DNA of 64,000 nt. It comes from Euclidia mi (taxonomy: Eukaryota; Arthropoda; Insecta; Lepidoptera; Erebidae). Shown in pieces: positions 34,741 through 47,653 of this stretch. Both the position numbers and the translations under genes were made by a program. Every line of letters begins with the position of its first letter. Within the stretch, counting starts at the first letter, position 1. The notes under the pieces were generated by a model. It had not been told where the DNA came from. It saw nothing but the letters and a program-made list of their open reading frames with translations, and did no database searches. Where the stretch lies: the NCBI GenBank assembly GCA_944739405.2, contig OX123186.2:38549551-38613550 (forward strand). Direction: 5' to 3'.

Positions 34741-35089
34741 ACGGCAAAATATTGTATTAATTCATATACTGCGTTTATTTTCTTATATTTATATTTAAGC
34801 TGTTGCGAATGCAATGTCTATTCATGATGCATTCTTTTTCTCTTCGGTATGAATAAATAATTATTTGTGTTGTCAAAATTATTTCAATACTTTAAAATTA
34901 TTTGTAGTGGTTTGTTTGATTTTAACTTAAGTACAGTCAGAACTTTGATATACATATTTCAGTTAAATCTGTCAATAAGATACTTTTTTCAAAACCACAA
35001 GAATAGAATGTAACGAATGAAGTCGCGTTTTGTGTTACAAATGTATTTCTACTAAGAGGTTTAGCTATATCTATCGCACATCATCATCA
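34741..35089. other. No gene recognised
   Basis: AT-rich DNA next to the LINE insertion, with nothing recognisable. Confidence 0.5.
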
Positions 35090-35355
35090 TCTTGGCATTG
35101 TGGCGGTTGCGATCCACCACGCTTGCTTTAGGCATTTGTTATCCTACCATAGTTGTCGGTCCCGCCTATCACGAAGATCGTTTTGGGGAATCAGTTCTCC
35201 TGAATAAAATAACACTGGTCTAGACTAGCCAGACGGCAGTTGCTCTGTAGAGAAGCCAAAATTATGACAAAATCTGGTTAGACTAGTAAATGGTTCCCAT
35301 GTTCCAATGCTAAAGTCTGGAATGCAGGCGGAATAACGCACGGACGATGATGATG
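35090..35355 (+). mobile_element. SINE-like 3' fragment with GAT tail
   Basis: AATCTGGTTAGACTAG and the preceding CAGTTGCTCTGTAGAGAAGC match the 3' half of the SINE at 48752-49158 (opposite strand). It ends in GATGATGATGATA. No tRNA head was found. Confidence 0.55.
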
Positions 35356-35835
35356 ATACACTGTGAAAAAAAATTGCTTGCGAATTATTATTACATTAAA
35401 ACTTCAATAAAACCTTAATATGAAATTACTTAATTAAATATAAAAATGGATAACTGGAAAACTGCTTTATTTGATGTTCTAAATAACGGTTCACTTGAAT
35501 AGTATATTCAAGTGGTCCCGCAGGCAATAACTATTAAAACACATGTAGTGTGCATCCAATGATTATCGTCGCACAAACGATATGGCGGTGAAAGGGTTAT
35601 CCCTTTGTTCGCTGCAGGCAATATTTTAATAACTTTGAAAATATTTTTCAGTTTATAGAGGACATTAATATATTTTGAATAAATTTTGATAACAATAGTA
35701 ATCACAGACGTAGTCGATGAAACTTTATATACTAATCTACATAAGCGAGTCTGTAACTCATTATTATTTACGCCATTAAGAAATACCTGACATAACCAAA
35801 GAGTCTTGAAATTTGACTTGCTCGTAAGTATTACG
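35356..35835. other. No gene recognised
   Basis: AT-rich. The 124-codon minus frame at 35508-35882 has no recognisable domain. Confidence 0.45.
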
Positions 35836-36005
35836 CTCGGGACGAAGCGGGGAAATATGTAGCAGGGGTAGGCCTCGCACAAGGTGGATTGTCGATGTTA
35901 TTCGAATCCTGCTTAGTGGTCCCCGGGTGCCTGGATCGGTCCGTGAGGGATCCTCAGGAGAAGCCTTTGTACAGCAGTGGACGTCTCTGTGCAAAAATCA
36001 TGATG
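35836..36005 (+). pseudogene. 3' end of QQWTS-type LINE
   Basis: The plus strand encodes RGRPRTRWIVDVIR, then, about 20 residues on, SGEAFVQQWTSLC, the C-terminal end of a LINE pol protein. GRPRTRW is the usual block just before the end. The terminal stop is lost and the GAT tail is decayed. Related tails lie at 1-105 and 8150-8232. Confidence 0.65.
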
Positions 36006-37379
36006 TTGGTGAAGTATAATACTTCAGCAAATACATCAGCGCTGGCAAAAGTCAAAATATATACCTATAAGATCGAAATCTCAAAACTATGGGATACAAA
36101 AGGGATATCTCTTGATAAAAAGTATTTTTTAACAAATAAAGATTACAGTATTTTCTGCATTAAATACTTTACTTAGCAATTGAAATACCAGAAACATTAT
36201 TTGACTAGTCAAATAAGAGTGTTGACCATACTATGATCCTTTTTACCTAAAAGTATTCGATGTAGTACGTGAACCATCTTGAAATTAATTCCTGTCGAGA
36301 GTAGGGTATCCAGAGCTCTTTATTTTGAGCTGTTGTATTGTTTGTAATAATGGAATAATATCAGTATCGAAAACGACTATTAAAAGTAAAATATTTTTTT
36401 TATAACAATATGCAAAAGAATAAGCTATTTGAATATAATTTATATTACAAAGAATACCGGTCGTCTATCATATCGTTACTTCGAACAATATTACTACAAA
36501 TTATAACATTACTTATAATTAAGTAACCTAAACAGTAAAACATCTTACTACCAATACCTACAAAACAGATCATCTGTGTACAAAACCACCAAAAATATGT
36601 CTTAAGAGAATCGTTTTAAACAACAAAAGCAAATCAATTACTGGTACACGGTATTCGGGCTCATAACTCTTTTACCTGTAAACCAAGTTGTGGTTTAAGG
36701 GGAGTTTCGCTGCCTAATCACCAAGCCTCACGAACAACCCCATGGTAGGCTGTGACTGGCACTAATTTTTACAACCACATTCCATCAAAAATAAGAATAA
36801 TGATCAAGCTTTCTTTAGCTATACAGCTGAATTAATTAGCCGCTATTAAGCCTTATTATTTTAATTGTTCTATTTATAGACAGCGGTTGAAAAATGTCGA
36901 ATTAGAACAACTGTTGTTATAACTCATTAGTTTGCCAGCTAATTGCCAATCGACTTCAAGCGAGAAAATTATCATGAATGACGCGCAAAAACATTTCCTG
37001 CTTGCTTCAATATAAAAATTGTCTTCAAAAGCAATTTTCATATGTCCTTTTATCATAACAATAAGTCTGAAAACTTACATTTTATCCATCTCAATATTTC
37101 AAACAATTCTCAAGTGAAAGGATTATTTCGAAATATTCGATAACGAGAAGTGGAGTTGGTAACGGAAGTACGGTCTACCGATAAAATGGAGTTACAAAAG
37201 ATCTGACCGTTTGAATTTAATAAAGTCGTGCTCAAAGACATAGACGGAACCGCTCTTTGTAAACTAAGGATTGCGGTGTAAGTTGTTGAAAGTAAGATTT
37301 AAATAGAAATAATAATTTTACTGGGTATATAGTTTACTAGAGAATGCCTGCAGCTTGAACACGTGGAACGAATGAGTGA
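36006..37379. other. No gene recognised
   Basis: AT-rich, with no significant open frame or repeat identified. Confidence 0.5.
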
Positions 37380-37650
37380 TGAGAAAATAACGTATCAGAT
37401 TCGAACGAATCAAATAAGGCAAATGTGTTTGGACAAGTCGGTCGCGGCAGACCTCAGCGGACATTCCTCGACCAAATTGGGGACATTAAAAAAACGGCAA
37501 GGTCGAAGTACCTGAAACTGGCTAGCATGTATGAAAAGAGTATTGAGTGTAGAGGATCCGCGTGAGGTTTGTAAGGATGTGGCGAGAAGCAAGTGGCGAT
37601 CTGTTGTCTCTGCCTACCCCGACGGAAAAAGCAGTGAGTATATGTATGTA
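37380..37650 (+). pseudogene. 3' end of RTE-like LINE, decayed
   Basis: Starting with RMSDEKITYQI-like codons, then a GRPQRTF-like block and, after frameshifts, MKRVLSVEDPREVCKD, SKWRSVVSAYPDGK and TATG repeats. It aligns with residues about 570-657 of the LINE frame at 23988. Confidence 0.75.
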
Positions 37651-37654
37651 TGCC

Positions 37655-37856
37655 TGCACCTACGCTTGCACATTTTCATTTTATTTCCGACCCTTTCGGC
37701 CCAATCCTGTTTGCAAAATCTCTTCTCAGTGCACCCACATGGTCCCCAAGGTACATGCACACCAAATTTTAGCGTCTTGCGCCCTGTAGTTTTGGCTGCG
37801 CGTTGTTTGTCATTCACTAACGCAAGAATTTTTTATACGAAGAAACTGCACTCTAA
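37655..37856 (+). repeat. 210-bp interspersed repeat (CTAG-start family), decayed copy
   Basis: TCAGTGCACCCACATGGTCC, then CCAAGGTACATGCACACC and TAACGCAAGAATTTTTTATAC align with copies at 12290 and 15515 with many substitutions. It abuts the LINE tail. Confidence 0.6.
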
Positions 37857-39904
37857 ACAATAGAAGCGCATTCCGCAATAACATTGAATAAAGCACAAAT
37901 TATGAATGCTCGTAGACATAAAAAGCTTTCCCACAAAACCTTAGTTACGATGACGATTTACAAAAAAAAACCGTGACAGAAAGACACTCATCCTGAATTA
38001 AGCTACTTATATTCTGACCGAAACTCCTTTTACAAATATGAAGTAGAAAGGAACATACAAACTCAATATGTACGTCATTAAAAGGGACTTTTCGAGATCC
38101 CATAAGTACGTAAAGGGTTGAACGTATTCCGAATAGATAATAATATTATCCTTCTTTGTTATGTTAAATGTACTACAAGTGGATACAAATTCCGACGAGG
38201 ATCATTATAGTTTTTTGCCTATTGTTATCAATTGTACATAATAAAATGCCACGACTATTATGCATGGCAAAGGTCACCGTAAAATAATGAAGAATATCAT
38301 GAATTTGAGTATATATAGCTGAACACAGTAAAATAGGATACAGCAGCGCAAGCCACCCGGCCGGTTGTAATGCAATGCATGGACGCATATGTTGTCCATA
38401 CAAAAGAACTTGACACAAGATCATGCGGTAGCAACAAACATCGCAAAGCACAATAAGCAAATCCGTAGGCGCGACAATCTTAAACAAACAGGAAGAAATG
38501 CCACAAGTAATTCCTTCATATTATTTGTATGAATAAGATGGAATGTCTGTGTTATAAAAAATACGGTTTTGGAAGTAAGGAATAGAATATGCACTTAATA
38601 CATACGTTAAAAACTTATAAATTATTTCCGATTCGTAATTTCGCCAATCAGCTAAACGTTACTTTTGTTAAGTGTAAAGAAGTACAAAAAGTTATTAGTT
38701 ATTTTTATAGTATTACAGTCCCTATTACAGTTTGACAGTCTCTACTCTCTGCGTAATAGTTATGTTGACATTTCAGTCAAACAATTCCCTATGGCGTAGG
38801 TTGACAGATAGACAGCCTACGAGGCTGCGAGTGCAGCGTATATTATCTAAGTAAATACGTATTACAAACATTCTAAATGGGCATATATTGGAACAGCTCT
38901 AAACTAACATGCCTAATATGCGATACCACACAGCGTTTATTAGAATTTGAGTATCTTGTTTATTTTGTGTTGCACGATTTATCTAAATCTGAATTTGATA
39001 TTTGAATTGTGGGGAAATCTAATATACATTGCTATGCATTGCCATTATGAACTTATCCATTTTTCAACAGTAAGTCTAAGCAATTATAGGTCAGCTTATG
39101 CTGGAGTTTACTCTGATGTACGTCATATCCCCTCGAGAGATACGTTTATTGATCAATTATTATTAACCATATCCGGATCGTGTTTGATTGCGGTACTACT
39201 CAGAGATATAGGTACATAGCTTAGCCTCCAAGGTATGGTCAAAATTAATACTCAATCAATCTATCTCATCTAAAAGCTATGTATGTACGTATGTATGTTT
39301 GTTTTCGATATAGATGATTGAATCTGATTTCGTCGATAGCATTTCAGTGTGAAAGATGAGACTTTCAGCTAAACTTGAAGAGCTCTTGTAATTGTTAAAA
39401 TTTTATGTTAACTAAGTTGTTACTACACCTCTTAACTCTAGTCCTAACGTAGCTTGTTCTTAGTTCTCATAGCTTTATTTAGATATATTTTAAGATACCT
39501 TTAAATAAAACTATACACATATATGAAGAGACAAGAAATTCACAACCACGTTTGAAATTGCCAGAAATTTACATATTCGGAATGCATAAGAAACAACAGT
39601 AGTTTCAGCTTTTCTAATGTAGTATGAGAACTCGTTATATTATAACCTGGAAATAGAAACAAAAAACAGGATCCAATTATAGTAAAAAGCCAGATCTGAA
39701 TAAGGAAAGTAAAGGAAATCTGAGAAAGAACGACCAATATGACCGTGAGAACCTTTTTCTACCCACTTGGATATTTATAAGGTCTTTCTTATAATACGTA
39801 CCTATGCAGCTGCGGGGTACAAATGTATGTAAATGAATAATAAAGAAATTCAATGGGTAATTTTAGTAAAATCTTATATTATTATTAATTAATTGACCTC
39901 TGTA
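37857..39904. other. No gene recognised
   Basis: AT-rich. Nothing beyond short open frames. Confidence 0.5.
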
Positions 39905-40218
39905 ATCACACAGTAGCAACGACAGCCAAAGGGAGAAACCGATGGACTGGTACGCAGAGGGTCTCGGGTTCGAATCCACGGCACGCACGAATGACTTTTC
40001 GAAGTAAAGTGCGTATTAAATTGTTAATTATCACTTGCTTAACGGTGAAGGAAAACATCGTGTGGAAACCTGCATGTCTGAGAGTTCTCCATAATGTACT
40101 TGAAAGCCACGTGAAGTCTGCCAACCCGCACTTGGAACCTTGCCTTTTTCTCATAGTGAGAAGAGGCCCGTGCCCAGCAGTGGGATAGTATTAATACAGG
40201 GCTAATGATGATGATGTA
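39905..40218 (+). mobile_element. tRNA-derived SINE, family A1
   Basis: B-box region GGGTTCGAATCCACGG, then GACTTTTCGAAGTAAAGTGC, the A1 3' module GGAAACCTGCATGTCTGAGA, and CCCGTGCCCAGCAGTGGGAT with a GATGATGATG tail. It is about 85-90% like the copy at 62400-62730. The A-box is poorly preserved. Confidence 0.85.
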
Positions 40219-42486
40219 ATCACACGTTTACGTCATACGGTTCATTCATTTAAGCCATATGAAAATTTAACAAAAAAAAATACATTTTGAACGTTCATAC
40301 CATTTAGTTGCAGTTGCAGTTCACTCTTACCATAATATTTGCGAGTGGGTAATTTTGATTGGTTACTGGGGGCGAGCAATAATCGTTCTTGTATGTACTT
40401 CTCTACAGGCATATATTAAAATAAATGATGCCACCGACCGTATCAACGCGATAAACACAAAACTAGGGAACGGATAATTTTACGATTTTCATCAATAGGC
40501 AGTGTGATTCCTCAGGAAGTTTTAGAGATATATAGGCTTATTTTCTTAAAAATATTTCACTATTTAAAGTTGCAAAAAAGTAAGGTTAGATCTTAGAAGT
40601 CAGCTCTATATGCTGTACATCCAATTTCCAACAGAGGCCTCAATCTATTCATACTGAGAAAGTTCTTCTTTTAGCTCCTTTCTTACTACTCCAGTTATAA
40701 ACAGACCTTCTGCTGTAGGAAAATTTTGTATTTTTGTATAGTTATTTCAAAACTTGAATGGGGAGTAAGTGTTATACTTTTTATGACATATTTATATGAC
40801 AACATAAGTTCGCAATAAAAAACTTTTGACCAATTCAAGACGACACGCGACCGACGTCCATTCATTTTAAGTTCCACATAACTAATTAACGTTTCACTTC
40901 ACACATTTGTAGGCGCAATTAAGTAAATTGACGCTATTACACCAATCGTTCGATTCTTTTTGCATATAAAACGAGCTTAATATGGAATAGCTATTACAAT
41001 TTTAAACGAATGTAACCTGTGTATAAAGGAGTCTATATTTGTTTGCTCTACCGACTAACCTAAACTGCGGTGCAATTTTCCGGGACATAAATGAAAACGC
41101 CACATTTACTCCCTATTCAAGCTTTAATCCTCTATATACAACATAATTCGGCAACTTCACCAATATCTATTGATTATTTCGCCATCTGAGGGGCAGTAAG
41201 GGCTGTAAATTATCCACGGACCATGCAATAGCAATTTGGCAGCATAACCGTCTATTGGGGCTCAGGTGGTAAAAGAAATTGTCTCCCATTATGTTTGCTT
41301 TGCTGGACCATTTTATGGAAACTGATAGCAAATAGTTTGGAACGTGGAGGGAAAGGAATTCTCTCTTAATATTCATTTCTCGGGTGAACCTTAGTTTTGT
41401 TTATTCCACATGCGTACTGTGTCGCCTAAAATATAACTTATATTAGGATTCCCAGCTAACTAGTATAGATAGATGTAAAATTTTATATTGATAAAAGTGA
41501 TTTCGCTTTTTGCTTTGTTAATTTTTAAAAATATATCATTAAAACTTTGTTTTGCATTTTCAATGATTTGTGAATATAGCAAAGTCGTAAAACAAAAGTT
41601 AGTATTGGTAATAGGTTTTAAAATTGCTAAATCTTTTAAAGTAATTGTGAAACCTTTAAATAAACTTTTAAGGACAAACTGTAATCCTATTTTCGTCCGA
41701 ACCGCAGCAATATGATTTCAAAGCTATGTCTTAAAAGTTCGGACATGAAACATGAAAGCAATTTCATTGTGGAGTTTTGAGACAAATTTTATATTAGCTA
41801 GCAGCCATCACAGTGAGATTGCCTAGTGTCCATAGTCACTCAAAAGCAACCAAAAATATGAGGAAAACGAACGAAATTCGTTTAAAATGTGTAAACAAGA
41901 TAGACTCTTTATAGTCATTTAATTTTGGTATCGTATAGAAATATTAGGAAAATAAGGAATCGTGCGATCAAATAAGTTCTCTTTATATTTCTGTAGGTGG
42001 TAGCCGAGTTAGTCAGATACATAAACATAATTATATATTTTCTAATCGTAAGGGATTTTACTGGTTCTCAGTCATAAAGTATTAATAACTGTCTATTGTA
42101 AGAAACAAAGGCGAGAGGAAGAGTGTGGACGACAAAGATAGGTCCTAAAACCTAAAAGAAATCCTTTCCACGTCTGTTTACGTTTTTGTATAGGGAAGAG
42201 CCGCTTTTCAGGGTTGCGGTAACCATTTTTTTTTCCTCATACCTAAAATCACTTCAAGAGTGTATTTGCCCAAGAGCGTTCATTTGAATTAAATTGCTAA
42301 ATTTATTAATTCAGTCCATATTTCTGGTCAAAGCTTTCATTCAACATCTAGAGAAAAATGTAAACAACATTTTGCAGAAAATGCAATATCAAAACGTTAT
42401 TTATAAAACTTAGGGATGGCGTGTTTATTACGCAATTTCCAACCCACCTGTCAGCTTCGATGCGCACCGCGTGCACGCCATTACAG
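40219..42486. other. No gene recognised
   Basis: AT-rich, with no repeat or coding signal recognised. Confidence 0.5.
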
Positions 42487-42518
42487 TGACGTCATAATTT
42501 ATACATATTATGACGTCA
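42487..42518. promoter_or_regulatory. Twin CRE-like sites in a palindrome
   Basis: Two TGACGTCA octamers (42487-42494 and 42511-42518) sit in a perfect 12-bp inverted repeat (TGACGTCATAAT) with an 8-base spacer. TGACGTCA is the full CREB/ATF site. Whether it is used is unknown. No adjacent gene is recognised, although CpG-rich, transcript-like sequence follows at 42840-43190. Confidence 0.35.
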
Positions 42519-43492
42519 TACTTTGTACTGCCAATACTACAAATGCTAGACTCATATTGCGTGTTTGTCGTTACAGCGGTAAACCCTTAATGTGTAGGCA
42601 ATGATGTTAGATTCAAACAAATTGTGGTTGCACATTCATGGACCCCGGCATTTTAATGCTGTTTAACGAACTTGCTTTCTCTGAGCGTGTTGGTATGTAA
42701 AAATAAATTGTAGTTGTGGGAGTTGTTTGAAATAGAAATATTATTTATGATAAGTCAAATCGATTATATCGGTTTAGTAACGTTTGTTTAGTCTATTGTA
42801 AATTTTGACTATGGTCACACTATGAACTGTCATTCACTTCCTGTTCTGAAAATTCGCTGGGACGACACGTTTGGTCTTGCGCTCGCGCCGTTTTGTAATA
42901 TTGTAATAAATTTGGAACCCGATTGAATGCGGCTTCTTTGATCTATAACCGGCACCGGTACATTGTGATAAAAGTCAAACTTGTGAACTATTGAACATTT
43001 GTAACATATTGAACATTGTAAAACTGTGTGAATCCGTCAACGTGCATCGTGTTCTGAAGAAGGACGCCGAACTGGACCTTCGAGTAGTGGTATTTATAAC
43101 GATTTGCTTTTTATTTTGGCCAAAATTATGAGTCTAATCTTATAGGTCCACTCAAGAACATCAGTGAAGATTTGGTGAGTAATTTATTATTGCTAGTTGT
43201 AATTCACTGTGCAATCACAGTAATATATGTTTAAATCTTTGCCCTGGGCTAAGACTGGATGAATTAATCGCTTCCACTGCAACCTGACCCAATTTTAGCC
43301 CGGACTCTAAACAGGAGTAAAAAGTTCTTTTTACTTTTATTGTAATCGAAATTATTTTAATAGTATTTTGTTCAGTCATATTATTATGCTGGAATTCATA
43401 ATTCGAACGTAGTGATGATAGACATTCACAGTTAAAAGTAAGCTTTTAGTAAATAACAAAATATAAGTGAAGTCGCGGGTAAATAGGATGGC
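42519..43492. other. No gene recognised; possible transcript-like region
   Basis: Around 42840-43180 base composition rises, and a splice-donor-like GTGAGTAATT lies at 43172. There is no clear TATA, no long frame and no LTR pair. Unassigned. Confidence 0.3.
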
Positions 43493-43551
43493 GGATGGAG
43501 CACGCTTGCCTAGAAGGTACCTATGTACCTTCTACGCAAGAGTGCTCCATC
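43493..43551. repeat. Foldback, 27-bp arms
   Basis: Left arm GATGGAGCACGCTTGCCTAG and onward to GGTAC pairs with 43525-43551 with two mismatches around a CTAT loop. The left-arm sequence GATGGAGCACGCTTGCCT also occurs near 5138, so one arm belongs to a dispersed repeat. Confidence 0.8.
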
Positions 43552-43563
43552 TTACCCTATATC

Positions 43564-43690
43564 ATCGCTAACATACATACCGCCTATATCCCCGAATCGG
43601 CAGGCAGAGGTATATTGCTATACCCACTTTACGCCAGGTTTATTTTGGTCCCACATAATAGGGGGCGAGCCTATTACCCACTTAAGATTA
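43564..43690 (-). mobile_element. Fragment of SINE-like element with TATG tail
   Basis: Minus-strand GCCCCCTATTATGTGGGACC and CCTCTGCCTGCCGATTCGGG match the shared 3' module of 23427-23668, with decay. Confidence 0.6.
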
Positions 43691-46600
43691 AGTAAATTAT
43701 TTATTATACTTAATACTCGGGTAAAGGCAAGAAGGGTTATCTACCAGTATATTGTAATTGCGACAGAATCCATTTTGTTCAGAAACTTTTAAATTTTAAT
43801 AATTCATTGGTGTCTACTAAAGTAGTAAGTATTTGCACCTAATATTCATAGTATTCCAAACATAATTATGCTTAAGTACTATAATATTTACTCCCTGTAA
43901 GCTCACGAGCCTCCTCAAACATTGTTGAAATAAGCTTATTATGATTATTGTTTATCAAACACAGTCCAAGTTTCTGAATATAACGAGCAACAACTAACTC
44001 AATCGTACCCAACTAGTATCGGATTTTAATCTTGCACAATATCAACTGTTTTAACTATTGTCACTACAGTCATTGAATAACCAAACTTAATTTCCTAATA
44101 TTTATGCTTAAGCTTTTAGATCTACAGGACATAGTTACAGGAAGTAGTTGGCAAGAAATGCTTTAGTATTTTATCGTAAATGTAGAGATACAGGGTAGTG
44201 GTAACGTTCGATTAGTATTCCGTGCGAATCTCAAGACCGAATTAAGGAAGGGTTAACGAGTTGTTGGTAAGTAAATTGACATTAATTTAAGAACAACTAC
44301 TAATTTACCATTCAATGAACGTGTTTGGTTTCTTTAGACGTAAATCAACGAACGATGTGGTAAAATTAAAAATAGCTACTAGCCTCTTAGTATAATTATA
44401 TTAATTATGCGGTTAAATTAATTATATATAATTTTTTTGGTAATATTGTTTCCTAAATGAATAGAAACAAAGAAATTCGAACCCTTTTGAATTCATTTAT
44501 ATAAAATTCAAATAAAAAAAGTAGGAGTAATTTTAAAATCGCGTGTGCTATTTCTATATATTTTTAATGATAGATCTCTTTTCAAAATAGCTGTTTTATT
44601 AAACATACCTAAGCCGAATTGACTGTCATTAATCTTTACTATCATTAATTGTACGTCATATGTATTTGAACAATTCTACGAGTATCGTAAAAATATGCGA
44701 GTAAGGGAATTAACAACAAAATACATCCATAAAAATGTTGCAGTACATCGAATACATCGTGAGACTACGTGATATTAAAATTCAAAAACAATTTGCGGTC
44801 GAGAGCACAACAGCGTACTTGATAGACTCTTCAAAAGACAATTTCCCTGACAAATAGCCGCGAAACGTGATACTCGAGTTTTGACAGTACAAAAGGGAAA
44901 TGATTACGAAACAAAACAAACTTTTATGCGAACGTGAAAAGCTACATACTAAATACATATAGTGAAAGTATGTGGACATTCATAGCATGACATAATTACG
45001 ACCGCAATCAACGGAGCCGAATGAATGCCGTCGTGACGAGCTCTGATGGCTGCGGCGCCTGCGCCAGTGTGTGCCGCTATTTTGATGAAACCATGATTAC
45101 ATCAAACATGCTCATACGTGACTAAAAAAATCGCTGGAAACGACACAATGCGAACGCGTTTTATTTAAATGCTTTGTGGATGCAACGGCGTTGCAATAAG
45201 CTGGCTGAAAACGATGAAAGATATATTTTTAAAGTAATAACTTTTGGATTTTGTTAACTGTATTTAGTTAAACTTAAATACGTACGATAGCCATGATTCA
45301 GCTATGGGTTAAATAAAAACTGAGCTCACGAAATGTAAAAAACACACACACAAGCTCACTCGTTTTAGCGACAATCCGAGAATTCTCTGCAACAATTTAC
45401 CCAAAATTATTCAGATGAAGTCTTGAATACGTACTTCATTTGTAACAAGAGCGAATATGTATTTATTACACAGTAAAATAATATATTGAAGTTATTACAT
45501 AAAATATGCATAAATAGCACCACTTCTACAAACACGTGTTATAAAAATTTTAAGCTACAAGGAAACTATCAGTCTAGCCATGTTTTTAATGTATCGCGAA
45601 TATACGATTTAAAAGCCGATATTGCATGCTTCTACTTTACTCACAAACAAGCGGTTTTTGCTTGAAAATTCCGAATACCATATGCGGGAATATTATTCAG
45701 AGCTGGCATTCTTCTAAGCTCAGATAAAACCTCGCCTCTTTAAATTCTAATGTTACTTTGTATACGTGAAGCTGCAAGGAGAACGTGACCGCGTTCTCGG
45801 CATTTATATTACGTCAGTGGGGGCCTAAACTTACACTAACACGCATCTTATTAACCTTAACAAGGAAGGGCGTGCGAGACCTTAATTTGAGCGAAGTTAT
45901 TTTTGAATATGAGAACCCACGGCGGGTGTGTAATAAAATAAACTTCATTAGGAATATCCGAGGAAACCAATACACTATTAAATTAAAATTCAAGTATGTA
46001 GCGTGAAAGCAAGTTACATTTTATTGATACCTGTTCAAAAGCCGCCATATTTTTATGTCAATCACATGCACGCGAAATTAACAGAAAATCTCTTTTATGA
46101 AATTGATATCAATTTTGGCGGGTGCATTTGGCGTGCACGCTGTGGCTTTTTGGGTGGATTACATATGACGTATTTCTCACCTACCTCACCTACAGAGAGG
46201 GAGTTACGTTTTTATGTATTTATATGTATAATTGTCAGCGACGAAAATTCAATGTTGGATACTACAAAGTTACTTTTTATGACTTTCAATTTGTCATTGA
46301 TGGGGATAAATTATAGACGTTCTCTATGTTGTGAATATTGTGCCAAATTCCTGAGTTCTAGAAGTTCGAACATGTCACATCGCGACTATACAAGGTTTGG
46401 ATTATGTTAACGTAATGTTGTTACTAAATGAAAACATTTTTTATAAGAAAGTATATCGTACGCGTATGCCATGCGTAAGAGATATAAGCGTACAATTTCA
46501 AATATTAATATGGACAAAAAAAGTAAAATTTAGTCAACATTACTAATGTGATTTGTAAAAACACCTCAATACGTTAATAGCATATCACGTGCAATATACC

Positions 46601-47653
46601 TAAGTACATACGAATTCTACTTCCCTCCTACGCAATAAACTTCTGAACTGTTTTATGATCACTGTTGTGTACAAGGTGAAATAACCATGACGAAAACGTT
46701 AGTCGTCCGCCTACGTGAGTGTATTCACTCACTACTTTACCCAGCGTTAAAAAGAATTTTCCCTTCTTCGTAACAATCTCAGATTAACGTTAAGTAAATA
46801 CATAATCTTACCATCCTAATACGTTATTATGTTAATTTTACGAATAACAAATATTATAAAACGGATTTCGCGCAGATTTTTCTGTCCCATATTTTGACAA
46901 AGGATCTTTAAGCTTCCAAATCTTTCCTTTTGCGGGATTACATTTTGTTATCTGCTTCTGTTAGATGCTTCTGGTTTATACCTCTGTTTATTGTCATGCT
47001 ACAAAAATGTATACCTACTGCATTTGATTATAGCATCGTAACTTCGTAACAAGTATCTAATTATTTAAGACGTTTCTTTCACATTTTACTTTGAACTGTT
47101 GGACAACAATTGATGTCCTAATCAAGCTAAGAACTTGCATGATTATAACTTATATTTTAATGAAGATGAACTAGCTATTATATGCCTAAATCATGGTAAA
47201 ATAATATACAACAGAATGTAAGACAGATAAAAATACTGCTTACGATGAAAGAATAACCTCCTTTCATGCTCGTTCTGATATTATTATTACCTACCACGTA
47301 TTTGTTATATAATTGCTTAAATCCATCTTTTTTATAAACAATTCTCCTCTGAAATTAAACTATGATTAAGAAGATAAAACGAAAAGGTCTCTAGGTACAT
47401 ACATTGAACCATCTTTCGGGTGAATTCAGGTAGCAAGTCATCCGTAGAATAGACTTCTTGGAAGCAACAGTTCGAGGAAATTCACTTTGGCAGGTATTTT
47501 GTATTCTGGTTTTCTATCAAAGCAAACATTTGACCAGCTTAATAAATATTTCTATGTTGAAATGTAAAGGACAAATTCTTCACGTTTTATACTCAAACCT
47601 AATTGAAATCCTAATAAAGTTGGCTACTACACAAAGCGTTAGAAAAATGTACG
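43691..47653. other. No gene recognised
   Basis: The longest bare stretch: AT-rich, with a small GC-rich patch at 45010-45085. Overlapping 64-135-codon frames at 45785-46410 lie in different registers of the same strand and carry no motif. Confidence 0.45.

Noticed and set aside
42830..43190. Solo LTR of a retrotransposon
   Set aside because: No TG...CA ends, no 4-6-bp duplication and no second copy in the window; only the composition is suggestive.
45785..46410. Gene encoding up to 135 residues
   Set aside because: Three overlapping frames in different registers without a domain, signal peptide or composition shift; consistent with chance.
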